The notes: generated from the sequence alone by a model not told the origin. DNA of 64,000 bases from CAXBOO01 sp963977425 (GCA_963977425.1 CAXBOO010000004.1:124001-188000); one strand, 5' to 3'; counted from the stretch's first letter, positions 54,212 to 63,223 are shown. Program-made: numbers and translations.

Positions 54212-55503
54212 AACCAAACTCCAATGCCGTAAACTATCAATCCGATCAAAAACAATTGGAAGGTGTAGGGTAACAATTCTTTGATTTTAACACCCGTTAT
54301 AGCAAGCAATGGCAAAGCCCAAAATGGTTGTAACATGTTGGTTAATTCGTCGCCAAAAGCCAAAGCCATTATTCCTTTTTCTAATGGAATACCTGCGTTT
54401 ACAAAACTTTCTACAATCAAAGGTCCTTGTATCAACCATTGACCACCTCCACTTGGCACAAAGAAATTGACAACTCCAGCGGATATAAACGTTACAAAAG
54501 GCAAAGCTTCGTTAGGGAAATACGCTAGTAGGTTTTGGCTCAAATTCTCAATAAAACCAGAATTGGAGAGCAAACCCATTATGGCGAAATACAATGGGAA
54601 TTGCAGCAATAAATCCGATAATGATTTCATAGAATCAGAAACTTGCTGTGCAAAAGCATTCAAGCTTTTATACAACATCAAATTAACCGATAACAAAATG
54701 GCATTGATGAAATTTGGGTTTAGAAATTGCAGTTTAAAAGTGTAAGTATTGGCGAAAAGGGTTGCGAGTATTATTATGATGCCAAGAACGAAACCCAATT
54801 TATCTGTTGAATTCAGTGAATTTGATGGCAATGTGTCTTGAGCGAGTTCACTTGTTACAGCTTTAGGTTTTCTGATTTGACTAAAAAGCAATACCGCCGA
54901 AACTAGCACCAAACTGATGACAATGTTTTCTGAACTGAATAAAGTCTTAGAACTGGCAATCTCAGAAATCAGAGAATTAGAATCTCCACTCATTTTAGCA
55001 ATAGCTCCCTTTTCGGCTGCCTTTAGTGGAGCCGAGCCTGACAAACCATTGTGCCAAAACATCATGCCTGAGTAACCCAATGCAGATAAAAAACCTAGGT
55101 TGAATCCCACTCCTTGTTTTTGAAGTGCTTCGGCTGTTTTTTTTGCCGCTATGGCACCCAGTATCAACCCCAGTCCCCAATTTATCCAGCAAGCAAGTAA
55201 TGAAATTAGAGCAGTTATCAAATAAGCCTTTTGGGCACTTTTTGTGTTGGCCGTTAACTTGCTGATGAAGTGATTGACGGGTTTCGATTTAGCCAAAGTA
55301 AGTCCAAGCAAAAGCATGAACATCATCTGGAGTAGAAAAACCATTCCGGCTTTGTTCCACAATCCTTCATAAAGCCATTTCGGTAATTCTTCAGAAAGAT
55401 TTTCGCCTGAGTAACTTCCCATAGCTAACACAATGGAGAGCAGTAGTAAATACAAAGCTAAAGCATAAGGGCTGGTGGGAATTTTGGCTACTATTTTTTT
55501 CAT
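54208..55503 (-). CDS. Short-chain fatty acid transporter (AtoE family)
   Basis: 431 residues, about 11-12 membrane helices. Family landmarks: FLLQMMFMLLLGLTLAKSKP, LISLLACWINWGLGLILGAIAAKK, GYSGMMFWHNGLSGSAPL, FFVPSGGGQWLIQGPLIV, and EKGIMALAFGDELTNMLQPFWALP. Such proteins move butyrate-type acids with a counter-ion. Start ATG 55503; the slightly longer frame begins with GTG at 55509. Its stop overlaps the permease stop by 4 bases. Confidence 0.88.
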   Translation of the reverse strand: MKKIVAKIPTSPYALALYLLLLSIVLAMGSYSGENLSEELPKWLYEGLWNKAGMVFLLQMMFMLLLGLTLAKSKPVNHFISKLTANTKSAQKAYLITALISLLACWINWGLGLILGAIAAKKTAEALQKQGVGFNLGFLSALGYSGMMFWHNGLSGSAPLKAAEKGAIAKMSGDSNSLISEIASSKTLFSSENIVISLVLVSAVLLFSQIRKPKAVTSELAQDTLPSNSLNSTDKLGFVLGIIIILATLFANTYTFKLQFLNPNFINAILLSVNLMLYKSLNAFAQQVSDSMKSLSDLLLQFPLYFAIMGLLSNSGFIENLSQNLLAYFPNEALPFVTFISAGVVNFFVPSGGGQWLIQGPLIVESFVNAGIPLEKGIMALAFGDELTNMLQPFWALPLLAITGVKIKELLPYTFQLFLIGLIVYGIGVWF

Positions 55504-55635
55504 CAACACAAAACCATTCTGATCGGTAATTATAAGAATTGTTTTGAAGAGCCACCCTTATAACAGGGTATGTGTTTCAGCTATTTGTTCTTGTGGTTTA
55601 TTGTATTTTCAAACAATTGATTTCTTAAATTAAGA

Positions 55636-56142
55636 ATGGATCTTACAATCGAAAAAAATAAACTCATTGCAACGAATATTCCTCAGTGGAAACCTTTTGG
55701 CGCTATTCTTTATGGAGCAATTGCAGGTGGAGTAATAGGTGTTGCTAATGAAGAAATTGCAGCAGGTTTGGCTGTATTTGCTATAGTATCGATATTAGGG
55801 AATGTGCTCACATTTATCGAATCAAGAGGAACGTATCATCATATTGAAATAGATCTCGAAAACAAGCAATTGATAGTCCAAAAGTTGTTTATGAATAAAA
55901 CCATAAAAACTTTGCATATCGAAAACATAGACCCTAATAAATTCAAGTACTCTGTATTCAATTTTAAGAAGAAGTTGTTTCGACGGTATTATTTAAAATA
56001 TTGCGATGTCGATGAGCATGCAATGTTGTTTGTAGTTACCGATAAGGCGTACAAAGCTGAAATAGATAAGTTGTTTGAAAGTAAAGGGTACGAAATAAAA
56101 TTATCGAGTAGTAAATTAGGGCAGTTTTTAGTCCGACATTAA
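55636..56142 (+). CDS. Small two-helix membrane protein, unknown function
   Basis: 168 residues. Two hydrophobic helices (residues 22-60: PFGAILYGAIAGGVIGV and AVFAIVSILGNVLTFI) followed by a soluble domain rich in Lys and Ile with YHHIEIDLENKQLIVQ, like a PH-type or bacterial pleckstrin-like fold. No family named with confidence. ATG 55636. It has its own 126-base upstream gap, diverging from the AtoE gene; no clear promoter consensus there. Confidence 0.65.
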   Translation: MDLTIEKNKLIATNIPQWKPFGAILYGAIAGGVIGVANEEIAAGLAVFAIVSILGNVLTFIESRGTYHHIEIDLENKQLIVQKLFMNKTIKTLHIENIDPNKFKYSVFNFKKKLFRRYYLKYCDVDEHAMLFVVTDKAYKAEIDKLFESKGYEIKLSSSKLGQFLVRH

Positions 56143-56168
56143 CCAAACCAAAAACTGCCTTAAATGTA

Positions 56169-57062
56169 TTAGTTGTTGAAAGACAATAGTGTAAGCCAAG
56201 CTTCTGACACGTTATTGTCGGCCAATAATTTTTGAGCTTTCCTGTGTAAGGTTAATTCAAGTTCTTTAGCATCGTCCTCTAAGTCCATAAAAATTTCGGA
56301 GAGTTCGGTCAGCCTATATTCGTTCACAGCAGTTTCGTCTGGTAGTTTTTCAACGTTGCCTAATTGCCCCAAATTATTTCCTGTAAGAACGGTACTCAAT
56401 CGAATGTCGCTCGGTATTTTGTCTACACCAATTCCTAAAGTTGTTAAAGGTTTTTCAATTTCAAACAAAGCATTGTCAAATCCTTTGCTGTACCAATTGC
56501 CACCCATACGGCCAACCAATTTTATTTTGTGTTGGTCAATTTTACCGTTTTCATCGAGAATGTTTTCATTCACATGCAGTTTTACTACTTCACAAATCAC
56601 CAAGTTTCCTGCCCCACCTTGGTCTCCCAATTCTTTCACTTCTATCACCTTGCATTCCATCTGAACGGGTGATTCTTTCACTCTAAAAGGCTTTACAATT
56701 TCAGATTCAAGCATGGTTAAACCTGCTTTTTCGAATTCGTTTACCCCTTCAGCATATTCTGTACTAGAAAGCGAAGCTTGTTGCATGATATCTTCATTCA
56801 CAACATTGATAACAACTTCTGGATGCACTTTTACATTTTCATAGGTATGTTTTGTTGTGTTGTCTCTACCTCTTCTAGCTGGGCTAAAAATTAAAATAGG
56901 AGGGTTAGCACTAAAAACATTAAAAAAACTGAAGGGAGATAAATTCGGATTTCCGTCGTTATCTATCGTGCTAGCAAAAGCTATTGGGCGTGGTCCTACC
57001 GCACCTAGAAGTAATCCGTGAAGTTGTGGTATTGGAAGTTCTTTTGGAGTGAATGTTTTCAT
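56169..57062 (-). CDS. Flavin reductase-like, FMN-binding split-barrel protein
   Basis: 297 residues, longer than the bare flavin-reductase domain. N-terminal domain: VGPRPIAFASTIDNDGNPNLSPFSFFNVFSANP, then DTTKHTYENV-like DNTTKHTYENVK, and HVNENILD, typical of the flavin reductase family that binds FMN. A 90-residue C-terminal extension (TTLGIGVDKIPSDIRLSTVLTG to the end) is helical and typical of the Bacteroidota subgroup. Electron acceptor unknown. Confidence 0.82.
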   Translation of the reverse strand: MKTFTPKELPIPQLHGLLLGAVGPRPIAFASTIDNDGNPNLSPFSFFNVFSANPPILIFSPARRGRDNTTKHTYENVKVHPEVVINVVNEDIMQQASLSSTEYAEGVNEFEKAGLTMLESEIVKPFRVKESPVQMECKVIEVKELGDQGGAGNLVICEVVKLHVNENILDENGKIDQHKIKLVGRMGGNWYSKGFDNALFEIEKPLTTLGIGVDKIPSDIRLSTVLTGNNLGQLGNVEKLPDETAVNEYRLTELSEIFMDLEDDAKELELTLHRKAQKLLADNNVSEAWLTLLSFNN

Positions 57063-57132
57063 GATATCGGTCTTAAAACAATATTACAAGGATACTTTCG
57101 AAAAAAAAAGTTTTTTGTTTTGAAAATAAATT

Positions 57133-57140
57133 TATCTTTG
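57133..57140 (+). promoter_or_regulatory. -7 element of the tRNA-Leu gene
   Basis: TATCTTTG fits TAnnTTTG and lies 15 bases before the mature tRNA 5' end. A TTG upstream (57115-57117) is only 15 bases away, closer than usual. Confidence 0.45.
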
Positions 57141-57154
57141 CCGTCCATTGACAT

Positions 57155-57236
57155 GCGGATGTGATGGAATTGGTAGACATGCTAGACTTAGGATCTAGTG
57201 CCGTGAGGTGTATGGGTTCGACTCCCTTCATCCGCA
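57155..57236 (+). tRNA. tRNA-Leu, anticodon TAG
   Basis: 82 bases. Seven-base acceptor stem GCGGATG/CATCCGC, D-arm with TGGTAGACAT, anticodon stem CTAGA/TCTAG with loop CTTAGGA (anticodon TAG at 57189-57191), a long variable arm as in class II tRNAs, T-loop GGTTCGACTCC, and discriminator A at 57236. The 3' CCA is not encoded (the gene is followed by CTTT). Confidence 0.96.
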
Positions 57237-57256
57237 CTTTTTAAAAAACAAACATT

Positions 57257-57282
57257 AAGGGGCATCTTCGGAGCCCTTTTTT
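57257..57282 (+). terminator. Terminator after tRNA-Leu, 11 bases before tig
   Basis: AAGGGGC and GCCCTTT form a 7-bp stem (one G-U) with a 9-base loop, followed by six T. It leaves only 11 bases before the trigger-factor ATG. Confidence 0.7.
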
Positions 57283-57293
57283 AATTTACAGCT

Positions 57294-58652
57294 ATGGAAG
57301 TTTTATTCAACAAAACCAATGACCTTCACGCTAACATTGTTATCAAGATAGCAGAAGAAGATTACAAAAAAGAGTACGAGCAACAACTTGAGCGCTATAA
57401 AAAGCAAGTTAATTTACCGGGCTTTCGTCCAGGTAAAGTTCCTACTGCCATCATCAAGAAAAGATATGGTACTGGTGTTTTGGCTGAGCACATCAACCAA
57501 ACTGTAAACAAAGAATTACAAAAATACATCACAGAAAATGCGCTGAACTTTTTGGGTAACCCAATTCCAGCAAATTTAGGCGACGATAAAGCCGATTTTG
57601 AAAATCCAAGCGATTTCCAATTCACATTTGAATTAGGATTGAGCCCAGAAGTAGACATCAAGCTAACAAAGCGCGAAAAGTATGCTTACTACCAAATTAA
57701 AGCAGATGCTGAAATGATCGACCGTCAAGTTTCTGACATGACTCGTCGTTATGGAAAGTTAAGCGAGCCAGAAGCTGCTGAAGCTACTGACATGATCATC
57801 GGAGACGTTATCGAACTAGAAAATGGTGAGATAAAAGAAGGTGGCATCATGCAAAATGCTACCATAGCTCTTGAGTTTGTTGAAGATAAAGCAACCGTAA
57901 AGAAATTTGTAGGTGTAGGTGCTGGTGATACAGTTGATTTTGATATCGATAAAGTATCTAAAGGAAACGAAGACAAAGCAAAAATGCTTGGTATTTCTGT
58001 TGACGATGCTGCCAATGCAACGGGCGATTTTAGAATAAACGTAAAAGAAATTAAGCGTTTACAGCCTGCTGAATTGAATCAAGAGTTGTTCGACAAATTG
58101 TACGAAAAAGACGCGGTGAAAACCGAAGAAGAATTCCGTGCAAAATTGGCTGAAGACTTAGAAAAAGGTTTTGTTAACGATGCTGACAAACTTTTTAGAA
58201 AAAACTTGATGGAGAAATTAATCTCTAAAAACAAGTTCGATCTTCCTGATGAGTTTTTGAAACGTTGGATAAAATCAGCAAACGAAAAGCCTCTTAGCGA
58301 CGAAGAGCTAGAAAAAGAATACCCACAATATGCTCAGCATTTACGTGAGCAATTGATTGAAAATAGTTTGGTGAAAACCAACGAAATCAAAATCGAACCA
58401 GCTGATTTAGAGAAGTTTATTGGTGATAGCATCAAACAACAATATGCTATGTACGGAATGAATATTCCTGAAGCAGAATTGGCTAATCACGTAAGCACGT
58501 TGATGCAAAAAGGTGAAGAACGCAACCGTTATGCGGAAGCTTTGATCCAGCAAAAAGTTGTTGAGTTCGCAAAAGAAAACGTGAAACTTGATGAAAAAGA
58601 CGTAACGTACACAGAGTTTATTGAGTTGATGTACCCAAAAAGTGCTAAGTAG
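57294..58652 (+). CDS. tig: Trigger factor
   Basis: Ribosome-bound chaperone and prolyl isomerase. 452 residues. N-terminal ribosome-binding domain with the VNLPGFRPGKVP signature (the FRxGKxP loop), a central domain in FKBP position that is divergent, as in Bacteroidota, and a C-terminal helical arm domain. Marks: NKELQKYITENAL, FELGLSPEVDI, NEEL-like NQELFDKL, and the long helices to EFIELMY. Codon use suggests high expression. A terminator hairpin ends 11 bases before the ATG. clpP follows 36 bases downstream, the classic tig-clpP-clpX order. Confidence 0.95.
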   Translation: MEVLFNKTNDLHANIVIKIAEEDYKKEYEQQLERYKKQVNLPGFRPGKVPTAIIKKRYGTGVLAEHINQTVNKELQKYITENALNFLGNPIPANLGDDKADFENPSDFQFTFELGLSPEVDIKLTKREKYAYYQIKADAEMIDRQVSDMTRRYGKLSEPEAAEATDMIIGDVIELENGEIKEGGIMQNATIALEFVEDKATVKKFVGVGAGDTVDFDIDKVSKGNEDKAKMLGISVDDAANATGDFRINVKEIKRLQPAELNQELFDKLYEKDAVKTEEEFRAKLAEDLEKGFVNDADKLFRKNLMEKLISKNKFDLPDEFLKRWIKSANEKPLSDEELEKEYPQYAQHLREQLIENSLVKTNEIKIEPADLEKFIGDSIKQQYAMYGMNIPEAELANHVSTLMQKGEERNRYAEALIQQKVVEFAKENVKLDEKDVTYTEFIELMYPKSAK

Positions 58653-58688
58653 TACTTGATTTGTACAAAAGCCTTATAAATTTACACC

Positions 58689-59357
58689 ATGGACGGTCAA
58701 GAATTTAGAAAATACGCAACGGGTCATGCCGGAATTAGCAGCATGCACCTAGATACATACATACAGTCGTCGATGACGCCGTACATTACGGAAGAACGAA
58801 AACTGAATGTAGCCCAAATGGATGTTTTTTCAAGATTGATGATGGATAGAATCATTTTTCTTGGGACAGGAGTAGACGATCATGTAGCCAACATCATCCA
58901 AGCTCAATTGTTGTTTTTAGAATCTGTAGATGCCAATAAGGATATTCAGATTTACTTAAACACACCAGGTGGAAGCGTTTATGCCGGTTTGGGTATTTAC
59001 GATACAATGCAATACATCAAGCCAGATGTAGCAACTATTTGTACAGGAATGGCCGCTTCTATGGGAGCTGTGTTGTTATGTGCAGGTGAAAAAGGAAAGC
59101 GTACAGCATTGAAGCACTCTCGTGTAATGATTCACCAACCATTAGGTGGAGCTCGAGGGCAAGCTTCTGATATTGAAATTACTGCTCGTGAAATAATGAA
59201 GTTGAAAAAAGAACTTTACGACATCATTTCTATTCATAGTGGTCAGGATTTTGAAAAAGTAAGCAACGACTCGGATAGAGATTACTGGATGACAGCTACT
59301 GAAGCTGCCGAATACGGTATGATTGACGAGGTTTTGCAACGCAGCCCAGTTAAGTAA
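58689..59357 (+). CDS. clpP: ATP-dependent Clp protease proteolytic subunit
   Basis: Serine protease chamber of ClpXP. 222 residues. Catalytic triad visible: Ser124 in GMAASMGAVLL, His149 in VMIHQPLGG, Asp198 in DSDRDYWM. The oxyanion strand is QIYLNTPGGSVYAG. N-terminal segment of about 30 residues probably carries a short propeptide. Followed by a terminator hairpin and then clpX. Confidence 0.96.
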   Translation: MDGQEFRKYATGHAGISSMHLDTYIQSSMTPYITEERKLNVAQMDVFSRLMMDRIIFLGTGVDDHVANIIQAQLLFLESVDANKDIQIYLNTPGGSVYAGLGIYDTMQYIKPDVATICTGMAASMGAVLLCAGEKGKRTALKHSRVMIHQPLGGARGQASDIEITAREIMKLKKELYDIISIHSGQDFEKVSNDSDRDYWMTATEAAEYGMIDEVLQRSPVK

Positions 59358-59387
59358 CAAACGATTTAAATACTAATCATTAATTTT

Positions 59388-59420
59388 AAAACTGCGTCTG
59401 ACCAAAAGGACGCAGTTTTT
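59388..59420 (+). terminator. Terminator hairpin ending 5 bases before the clpX start codon
   Basis: AAAACTGCGTC and GACGCAGTTTT are perfect 11-bp arms with a 10-base loop, then T. This is the strongest hairpin in the clp region and would cover any ribosome site for clpX, whose ATG is at 59426. Confidence 0.8.
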
Positions 59421-59425
59421 GTATT

Positions 59426-60664
59426 ATGAGCGACACTACCAAAGAAACCAAATGTTCGTTTTGCGGAACGAGCAAGTCCAAAACACAAATCCTCATTGCA
59501 GGGTTGGATGGACACATCTGTGAAAACTGTATAGCACAGGCTCACGAAATAATTGGTGAAGAGCTGAAAACAGAGAGCGAAGGCGAAACACTGGCTCTAG
59601 ATTTAAAAAGTCCACAAGAGATTAAAACTCGTTTGGATGAGCACATTATTGGTCAAGACGAAGCCAAAAAGGTGTTGTCTGTAGCTGTTTATAATCACTA
59701 TAAGCGCTTATTGCACCACGATGATGCCGACGATGTTCAGATTGAGAAGTCGAATATTGTAATGGTTGGTCCTACCGGTACCGGTAAAACCTTATTGGCT
59801 AAAACCATTGCCAAGATGTTGCAAGTTCCATTTTGTATTGCCGATGCTACGGTATTAACCGAAGCTGGGTATGTTGGTGAGGATGTAGAAACCGTTCTAA
59901 CACGTTTGTTACAAGCTGCCGATTACGATGTTGAAAAAGCAGAAAGTGGTATTGTCTTCATAGATGAAATAGATAAAATTGCACGAAAAGGCGACAATGC
60001 TAGCATCACCAGAGATGTTTCAGGTGAAGGCGTTCAGCAAGCGTTATTAAAATTGTTAGAGGGCTCTATAGTAAACGTTCCACCACAAGGAGGACGTAAA
60101 CACCCAGAGCAAAAGTTGATTCAAGTTAACACCAAAAATGTACTATTCATTTGTGGAGGTGCTTTTGTTGATATCGACAAAATCATCAAGCGTAGAATCA
60201 ATACCCAACCTATTGGATTCAGTACCGATCAAGAAAAGGTTTTGGATGAGTACAATATTTTAAAGTATATCTCACCTGCCGATTTAAGAAGTTATGGTTT
60301 AATACCAGAGCTTATTGGTCGTTTCCCAGTTTTAACTCACCTAAGCTTACTCGATGAGGAAGCATTGGTTAGAATTTTGACTGAGCCTAAAAATGCTTTG
60401 ATCAAACAATATCAGAAGTTGTTTGAGTTAAGTGGTGTGAAGTTGAAATTCAGAAAAGACGCATTAGAATATATAGTTGAAAAAGCGATAGAATTTCAGT
60501 TAGGAGCCCGTGGTTTGAGGTCGATTTGCGAAAGCATTATGATAGACGATATGTTTAGGATTGATGATTTGCAAAAAGACGGCAAAGAGTTGGTTATTAC
60601 TCGAGAATATGCTGAAAAGCAGTTCAGTAAAAGTGATATAGCCAAATTGAAAGTAGCAAGTTAA
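59426..60664 (+). CDS. clpX: ATP-dependent protease ATPase subunit ClpX
   Basis: AAA+ unfoldase that feeds ClpP. 412 residues. N-terminal zinc-binding domain with Cys10, Cys13, Cys32 and Cys35. Walker A VGPTGTGKTLLAK, Walker B IVFIDEIDKI, pore loop GYVGEDVE, IGF loop in NTQPIGFSTD (ClpP docking), sensor 2 GARGLRS. Complete. The start codon comes 5 bases after a strong terminator, an arrangement discussed in the findings. Confidence 0.97.
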   Translation: MSDTTKETKCSFCGTSKSKTQILIAGLDGHICENCIAQAHEIIGEELKTESEGETLALDLKSPQEIKTRLDEHIIGQDEAKKVLSVAVYNHYKRLLHHDDADDVQIEKSNIVMVGPTGTGKTLLAKTIAKMLQVPFCIADATVLTEAGYVGEDVETVLTRLLQAADYDVEKAESGIVFIDEIDKIARKGDNASITRDVSGEGVQQALLKLLEGSIVNVPPQGGRKHPEQKLIQVNTKNVLFICGGAFVDIDKIIKRRINTQPIGFSTDQEKVLDEYNILKYISPADLRSYGLIPELIGRFPVLTHLSLLDEEALVRILTEPKNALIKQYQKLFELSGVKLKFRKDALEYIVEKAIEFQLGARGLRSICESIMIDDMFRIDDLQKDGKELVITREYAEKQFSKSDIAKLKVAS

Positions 60665-60691
60665 GCATCAATTGAAGCATAATATTAATTG

Positions 60692-60718
60692 AAAACCGGC
60701 TATAGTGTCGGTTTTTTT
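60692..60718 (+). terminator. Terminator after clpX (first repeat copy)
   Basis: AAAACCGGC and GTCGGTTTT pair with one G-U around TATAGT, then seven T in all. A near copy lies at 61425-61451. Confidence 0.8.
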
Positions 60719-60758
60719 GTTTAAAAAGTGTAGTTTCACGAAAAAATCAATTATAGCT

Positions 60759-61397
60759 ATGAAAAAACTGCTTCCAGCGATGTTAATGTCGCTCCTGTTT
60801 GTTGTTGCGTGTAAAAAAGATGACGACAAAAAAGATGAGGGCTCAAATGCTACGAGCAAAATGTCTTATAACAGCATCGATTATTTAACTCCAAACGGTT
60901 TCCTGGAAATTTATCAGACCGATTCTGGTGGTAATTATATTGATAGAGATGTAACGTTTACTGATTTCACAAAATCAGAAATAGATTCAGAAGGATCTTT
61001 TAATAACAAGAGTTACGCTTATTTAGATTTGAACAACAATCTAGGAACTACAGAATTGGAAGTAGGTACTTATACATTTAATGAAGAAAGAGCCCCAATG
61101 ACCTTTGTTGATGCCGGCTTTTTAGGGAATGTTTCTTATGTAGAAGGTAATGAGAATGTTACGGTTAACGAAGGTGGATTTACGGTTGATGATTTTGAAG
61201 AAGACCTTACTGGTGGCTCTGTTACTGTAACTAAAAGCGGTAGCGATTTTGTGATTGCTTACAGCGTTAATTTCGGAGAGAAAGTTATTTCAGGCTTGTA
61301 TTCGGGTTCTTTAGAATTGATTTATAACGGGAATGATTCAACCAATTCAGTTCGTCCTAACACAGATTTTCTTCATGTAAGAAGAGATGTGAAATAG
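60759..61397 (+). CDS. Surface-type lipoprotein of unknown function
   Basis: 212 residues. Lipobox FVVAC followed by KKDDDKKDEG, a Lys-Asp-rich stretch right after the cysteine that fits a Bacteroidota lipoprotein export signal for surface display. The rest is beta-rich and acidic (NSIDYLTPNGFLEIYQ, GTYTFNEERAPMTF, VISGLYSGSLELIYNG). No family recognised. Start ATG 60759 opens the signal sequence. Flanked on both sides by near-identical terminators. Confidence 0.75.
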   Translation: MKKLLPAMLMSLLFVVACKKDDDKKDEGSNATSKMSYNSIDYLTPNGFLEIYQTDSGGNYIDRDVTFTDFTKSEIDSEGSFNNKSYAYLDLNNNLGTTELEVGTYTFNEERAPMTFVDAGFLGNVSYVEGNENVTVNEGGFTVDDFEEDLTGGSVTVTKSGSDFVIAYSVNFGEKVISGLYSGSLELIYNGNDSTNSVRPNTDFLHVRRDVK

Positions 61398-61424
61398 TAA
61401 CAACCGTAATAACAATTGTTTTTT

Positions 61425-61451
61425 AAAACCGGCCATAGTGTCGGTTTTTTT
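61425..61451 (+). terminator. Terminator after the 60759 lipoprotein (second repeat copy)
   Basis: AAAACCGGC and GTCGGTTTT pair around CATAGT, with seven T in all. Differs from the copy at 60692 by one base over about 31. Confidence 0.8.
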
Positions 61452-61490
61452 GTTTTCGTTAAATTGGTGAGACATTATACGATAGTGAAA

Positions 61491-61991
61491 ATGATGAGGG
61501 TTTTGATTTTCTTCTTTTGTGGCATCGCATTTTTAGCCTGCAATAAAGACACAAATCATGTGAGTGTTGGTTGGAACAATGAGTCGGAATTGCGAGAACA
61601 TAATGCTAAGAAAGTAAGCATTTCTACAGGTGGCTTTGGAACATTAATTCAACGGGAAGGTAATTGTATGCCTATTGTAGATAGTAACGAATGCCGGTGG
61701 TTTCCTATTTCAAATACAATCCAGATATACAGTTATACAACATTGGATAACGTATTTGGAGACGGTCCATTTTTTACTGCGGTAAATACCAAGTTATTGG
61801 AAGAAATAAAGCCCGATAATGAAGGTTTTTTTCAGTTCAAGTTAGATACTGGAAAATACTCGGTGTTTATTGTGGAAAATGGTGCGTTTTATGCGAACTC
61901 ATACAACGGACAAAGAGGAATAAATCCTATTGAAATTGTTCAAGATAGTGTTACCAATATCGATATGGTGTTGGATTATGCCGTGTATTAA
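61491..61991 (+). CDS. Small lipoprotein of unknown function
   Basis: 166 residues. Signal MMRVLIFFFCGIAFLAC with lipobox FLAC and then NKDTNH. The mature part is beta-rich with repeated Asn, Gly and Thr and probably forms a small Ig-like domain (NEGFFQFKLDTGKYSVFIVENGAFYANSYNG is the clearest stretch). Two cysteines (NCMPIVDSNECRW) may form a disulfide. Start ATG 61491 (second ATG 61494). No family recognised; it sits behind the second terminator copy, as the previous lipoprotein does behind the first. Confidence 0.65.
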   Translation: MMRVLIFFFCGIAFLACNKDTNHVSVGWNNESELREHNAKKVSISTGGFGTLIQREGNCMPIVDSNECRWFPISNTIQIYSYTTLDNVFGDGPFFTAVNTKLLEEIKPDNEGFFQFKLDTGKYSVFIVENGAFYANSYNGQRGINPIEIVQDSVTNIDMVLDYAVY

Positions 61992-62011
61992 AAACAGAAA
62001 TATTAGGGCAT

Positions 62012-62037
62012 AAAAAAACCAGCCCGAGAGCTGGTTT
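62012..62037. terminator. Terminator between converging lipoprotein and acyl-CoA dehydrogenase genes
   Basis: AAACCAGC and GCTGGTTT form an 8-bp stem around a 6-base loop, with seven A on the left giving T7 on the minus strand. Confidence 0.65.
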
Positions 62038-62058
62038 CAATTAGAATAGATTCAATTC

Positions 62059-63201
62059 TTAGTCGCGCAATACGCTACGGCTAATAACAATTTTCTGAAT
62101 TTCAGATGTTCCTTCATAAATCTGAGTAATCTTAGCGTCACGCATCAAACGTTCTACATGGTATTCTTTTACGAATCCGTAACCACCGTGTATTTGAACA
62201 GCTTCAATAGCAATTTGCATTGCGCGCTCAGCAGAGAATAATTTTGCCATAGAACCAGAAATGTCGTAGTTCAAGCCATTGTCTTTTTCAAAAGCTGCTT
62301 TAAGGCAAAGCAAACGAGCTGCTTCAATTTCTGTAGCCATATCAGCTAATTTGAATTGAACCGATTGATGTTCGCAAATAGGTTTTCCGAATGTTTCTCT
62401 TTCTTTAGAGTAAGCCAAAGCCAATTCGAATGCTCCTGATGCTATACCCAATGCTTGAGAAGCAATACCGATACGTCCACCAGATAAAGTTTTCATAGCG
62501 AATTTGAAACCGAATCCGTCTTCACCAATTCTATTTTCCTTAGGTACTTTAACGTCGTTGAACAACAACGTGTGAGTATCCGATCCGCGTATACCCAATT
62601 TATTTTCTTTTGCTCCAACTTCAAAACCTGGCATGCCTTTTTCTACAATAAGACAGTTGATTCCTTTGTGACCCAATTCAGGATTGGTTTGAGCGATAAC
62701 CAAGTAAGTAGAAGCATTGCTACCGTTGGTAATCCAGTTTTTTGTTCCGTTTAGCAAGTAGTGGTCACCCATATCTACTGCAGTAGTTCTTTGCGATGTA
62801 GCATCCGATCCAGCCTCAGGTTCTGACAAACAGAAAGCACCGATTTTTTCACCTTTCGCTAAAGGCACTAAGTATTTTTGTTTTTGCTCTTCGTTACCAA
62901 ATTTTTCTAAACCATAGCAAACCAACGAGTTGTTTACAGAAACTACAACAGAAGCACTGGCATCTACTTTAGACAATTCTTCCATTGCCAAAACGTAAGA
63001 AACAGTATCCATTCCAGATCCACCATATTTAGGATCCACCATCATACCCAAAAAGCCTAATTCGGCCAATTGCTTCATTTCTTCAGCTGGGAATTGTTGT
63101 TTCTCGTCACGCTCAATTACGCCTGGTTTCAATACGTTTTGTGCAAAATCTCTTGCGGCATCACGTACCGCTAACTGCTCTTCGCTAAGGTTAAAATTCA
63201 T
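62059..63201 (-). CDS. Acyl-CoA dehydrogenase
   Basis: FAD enzyme that oxidises acyl-CoA to enoyl-CoA in beta-oxidation or branched-chain breakdown. 380 residues, normal. Marks: GFLGMMVDPKYGGSGMDT, FCLSEPEAGSDATSQRTTA, NGTKNWITNGSNAS, SGGRIGIASQALGIA, QIHGGYGFVKEYHVERLMRDAK and the catalytic Glu in QIYEGTSEIQKIVISR. Substrate chain length cannot be told; the sequence looks like the short-chain (butyryl-CoA) group. ATG 63201. Promoter seen upstream. Confidence 0.94.
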   Translation of the reverse strand: MNFNLSEEQLAVRDAARDFAQNVLKPGVIERDEKQQFPAEEMKQLAELGFLGMMVDPKYGGSGMDTVSYVLAMEELSKVDASASVVVSVNNSLVCYGLEKFGNEEQKQKYLVPLAKGEKIGAFCLSEPEAGSDATSQRTTAVDMGDHYLLNGTKNWITNGSNASTYLVIAQTNPELGHKGINCLIVEKGMPGFEVGAKENKLGIRGSDTHTLLFNDVKVPKENRIGEDGFGFKFAMKTLSGGRIGIASQALGIASGAFELALAYSKERETFGKPICEHQSVQFKLADMATEIEAARLLCLKAAFEKDNGLNYDISGSMAKLFSAERAMQIAIEAVQIHGGYGFVKEYHVERLMRDAKITQIYEGTSEIQKIVISRSVLRD

Positions 63202-63223
63202 TATCTTAATTATAAAGTCGCAT

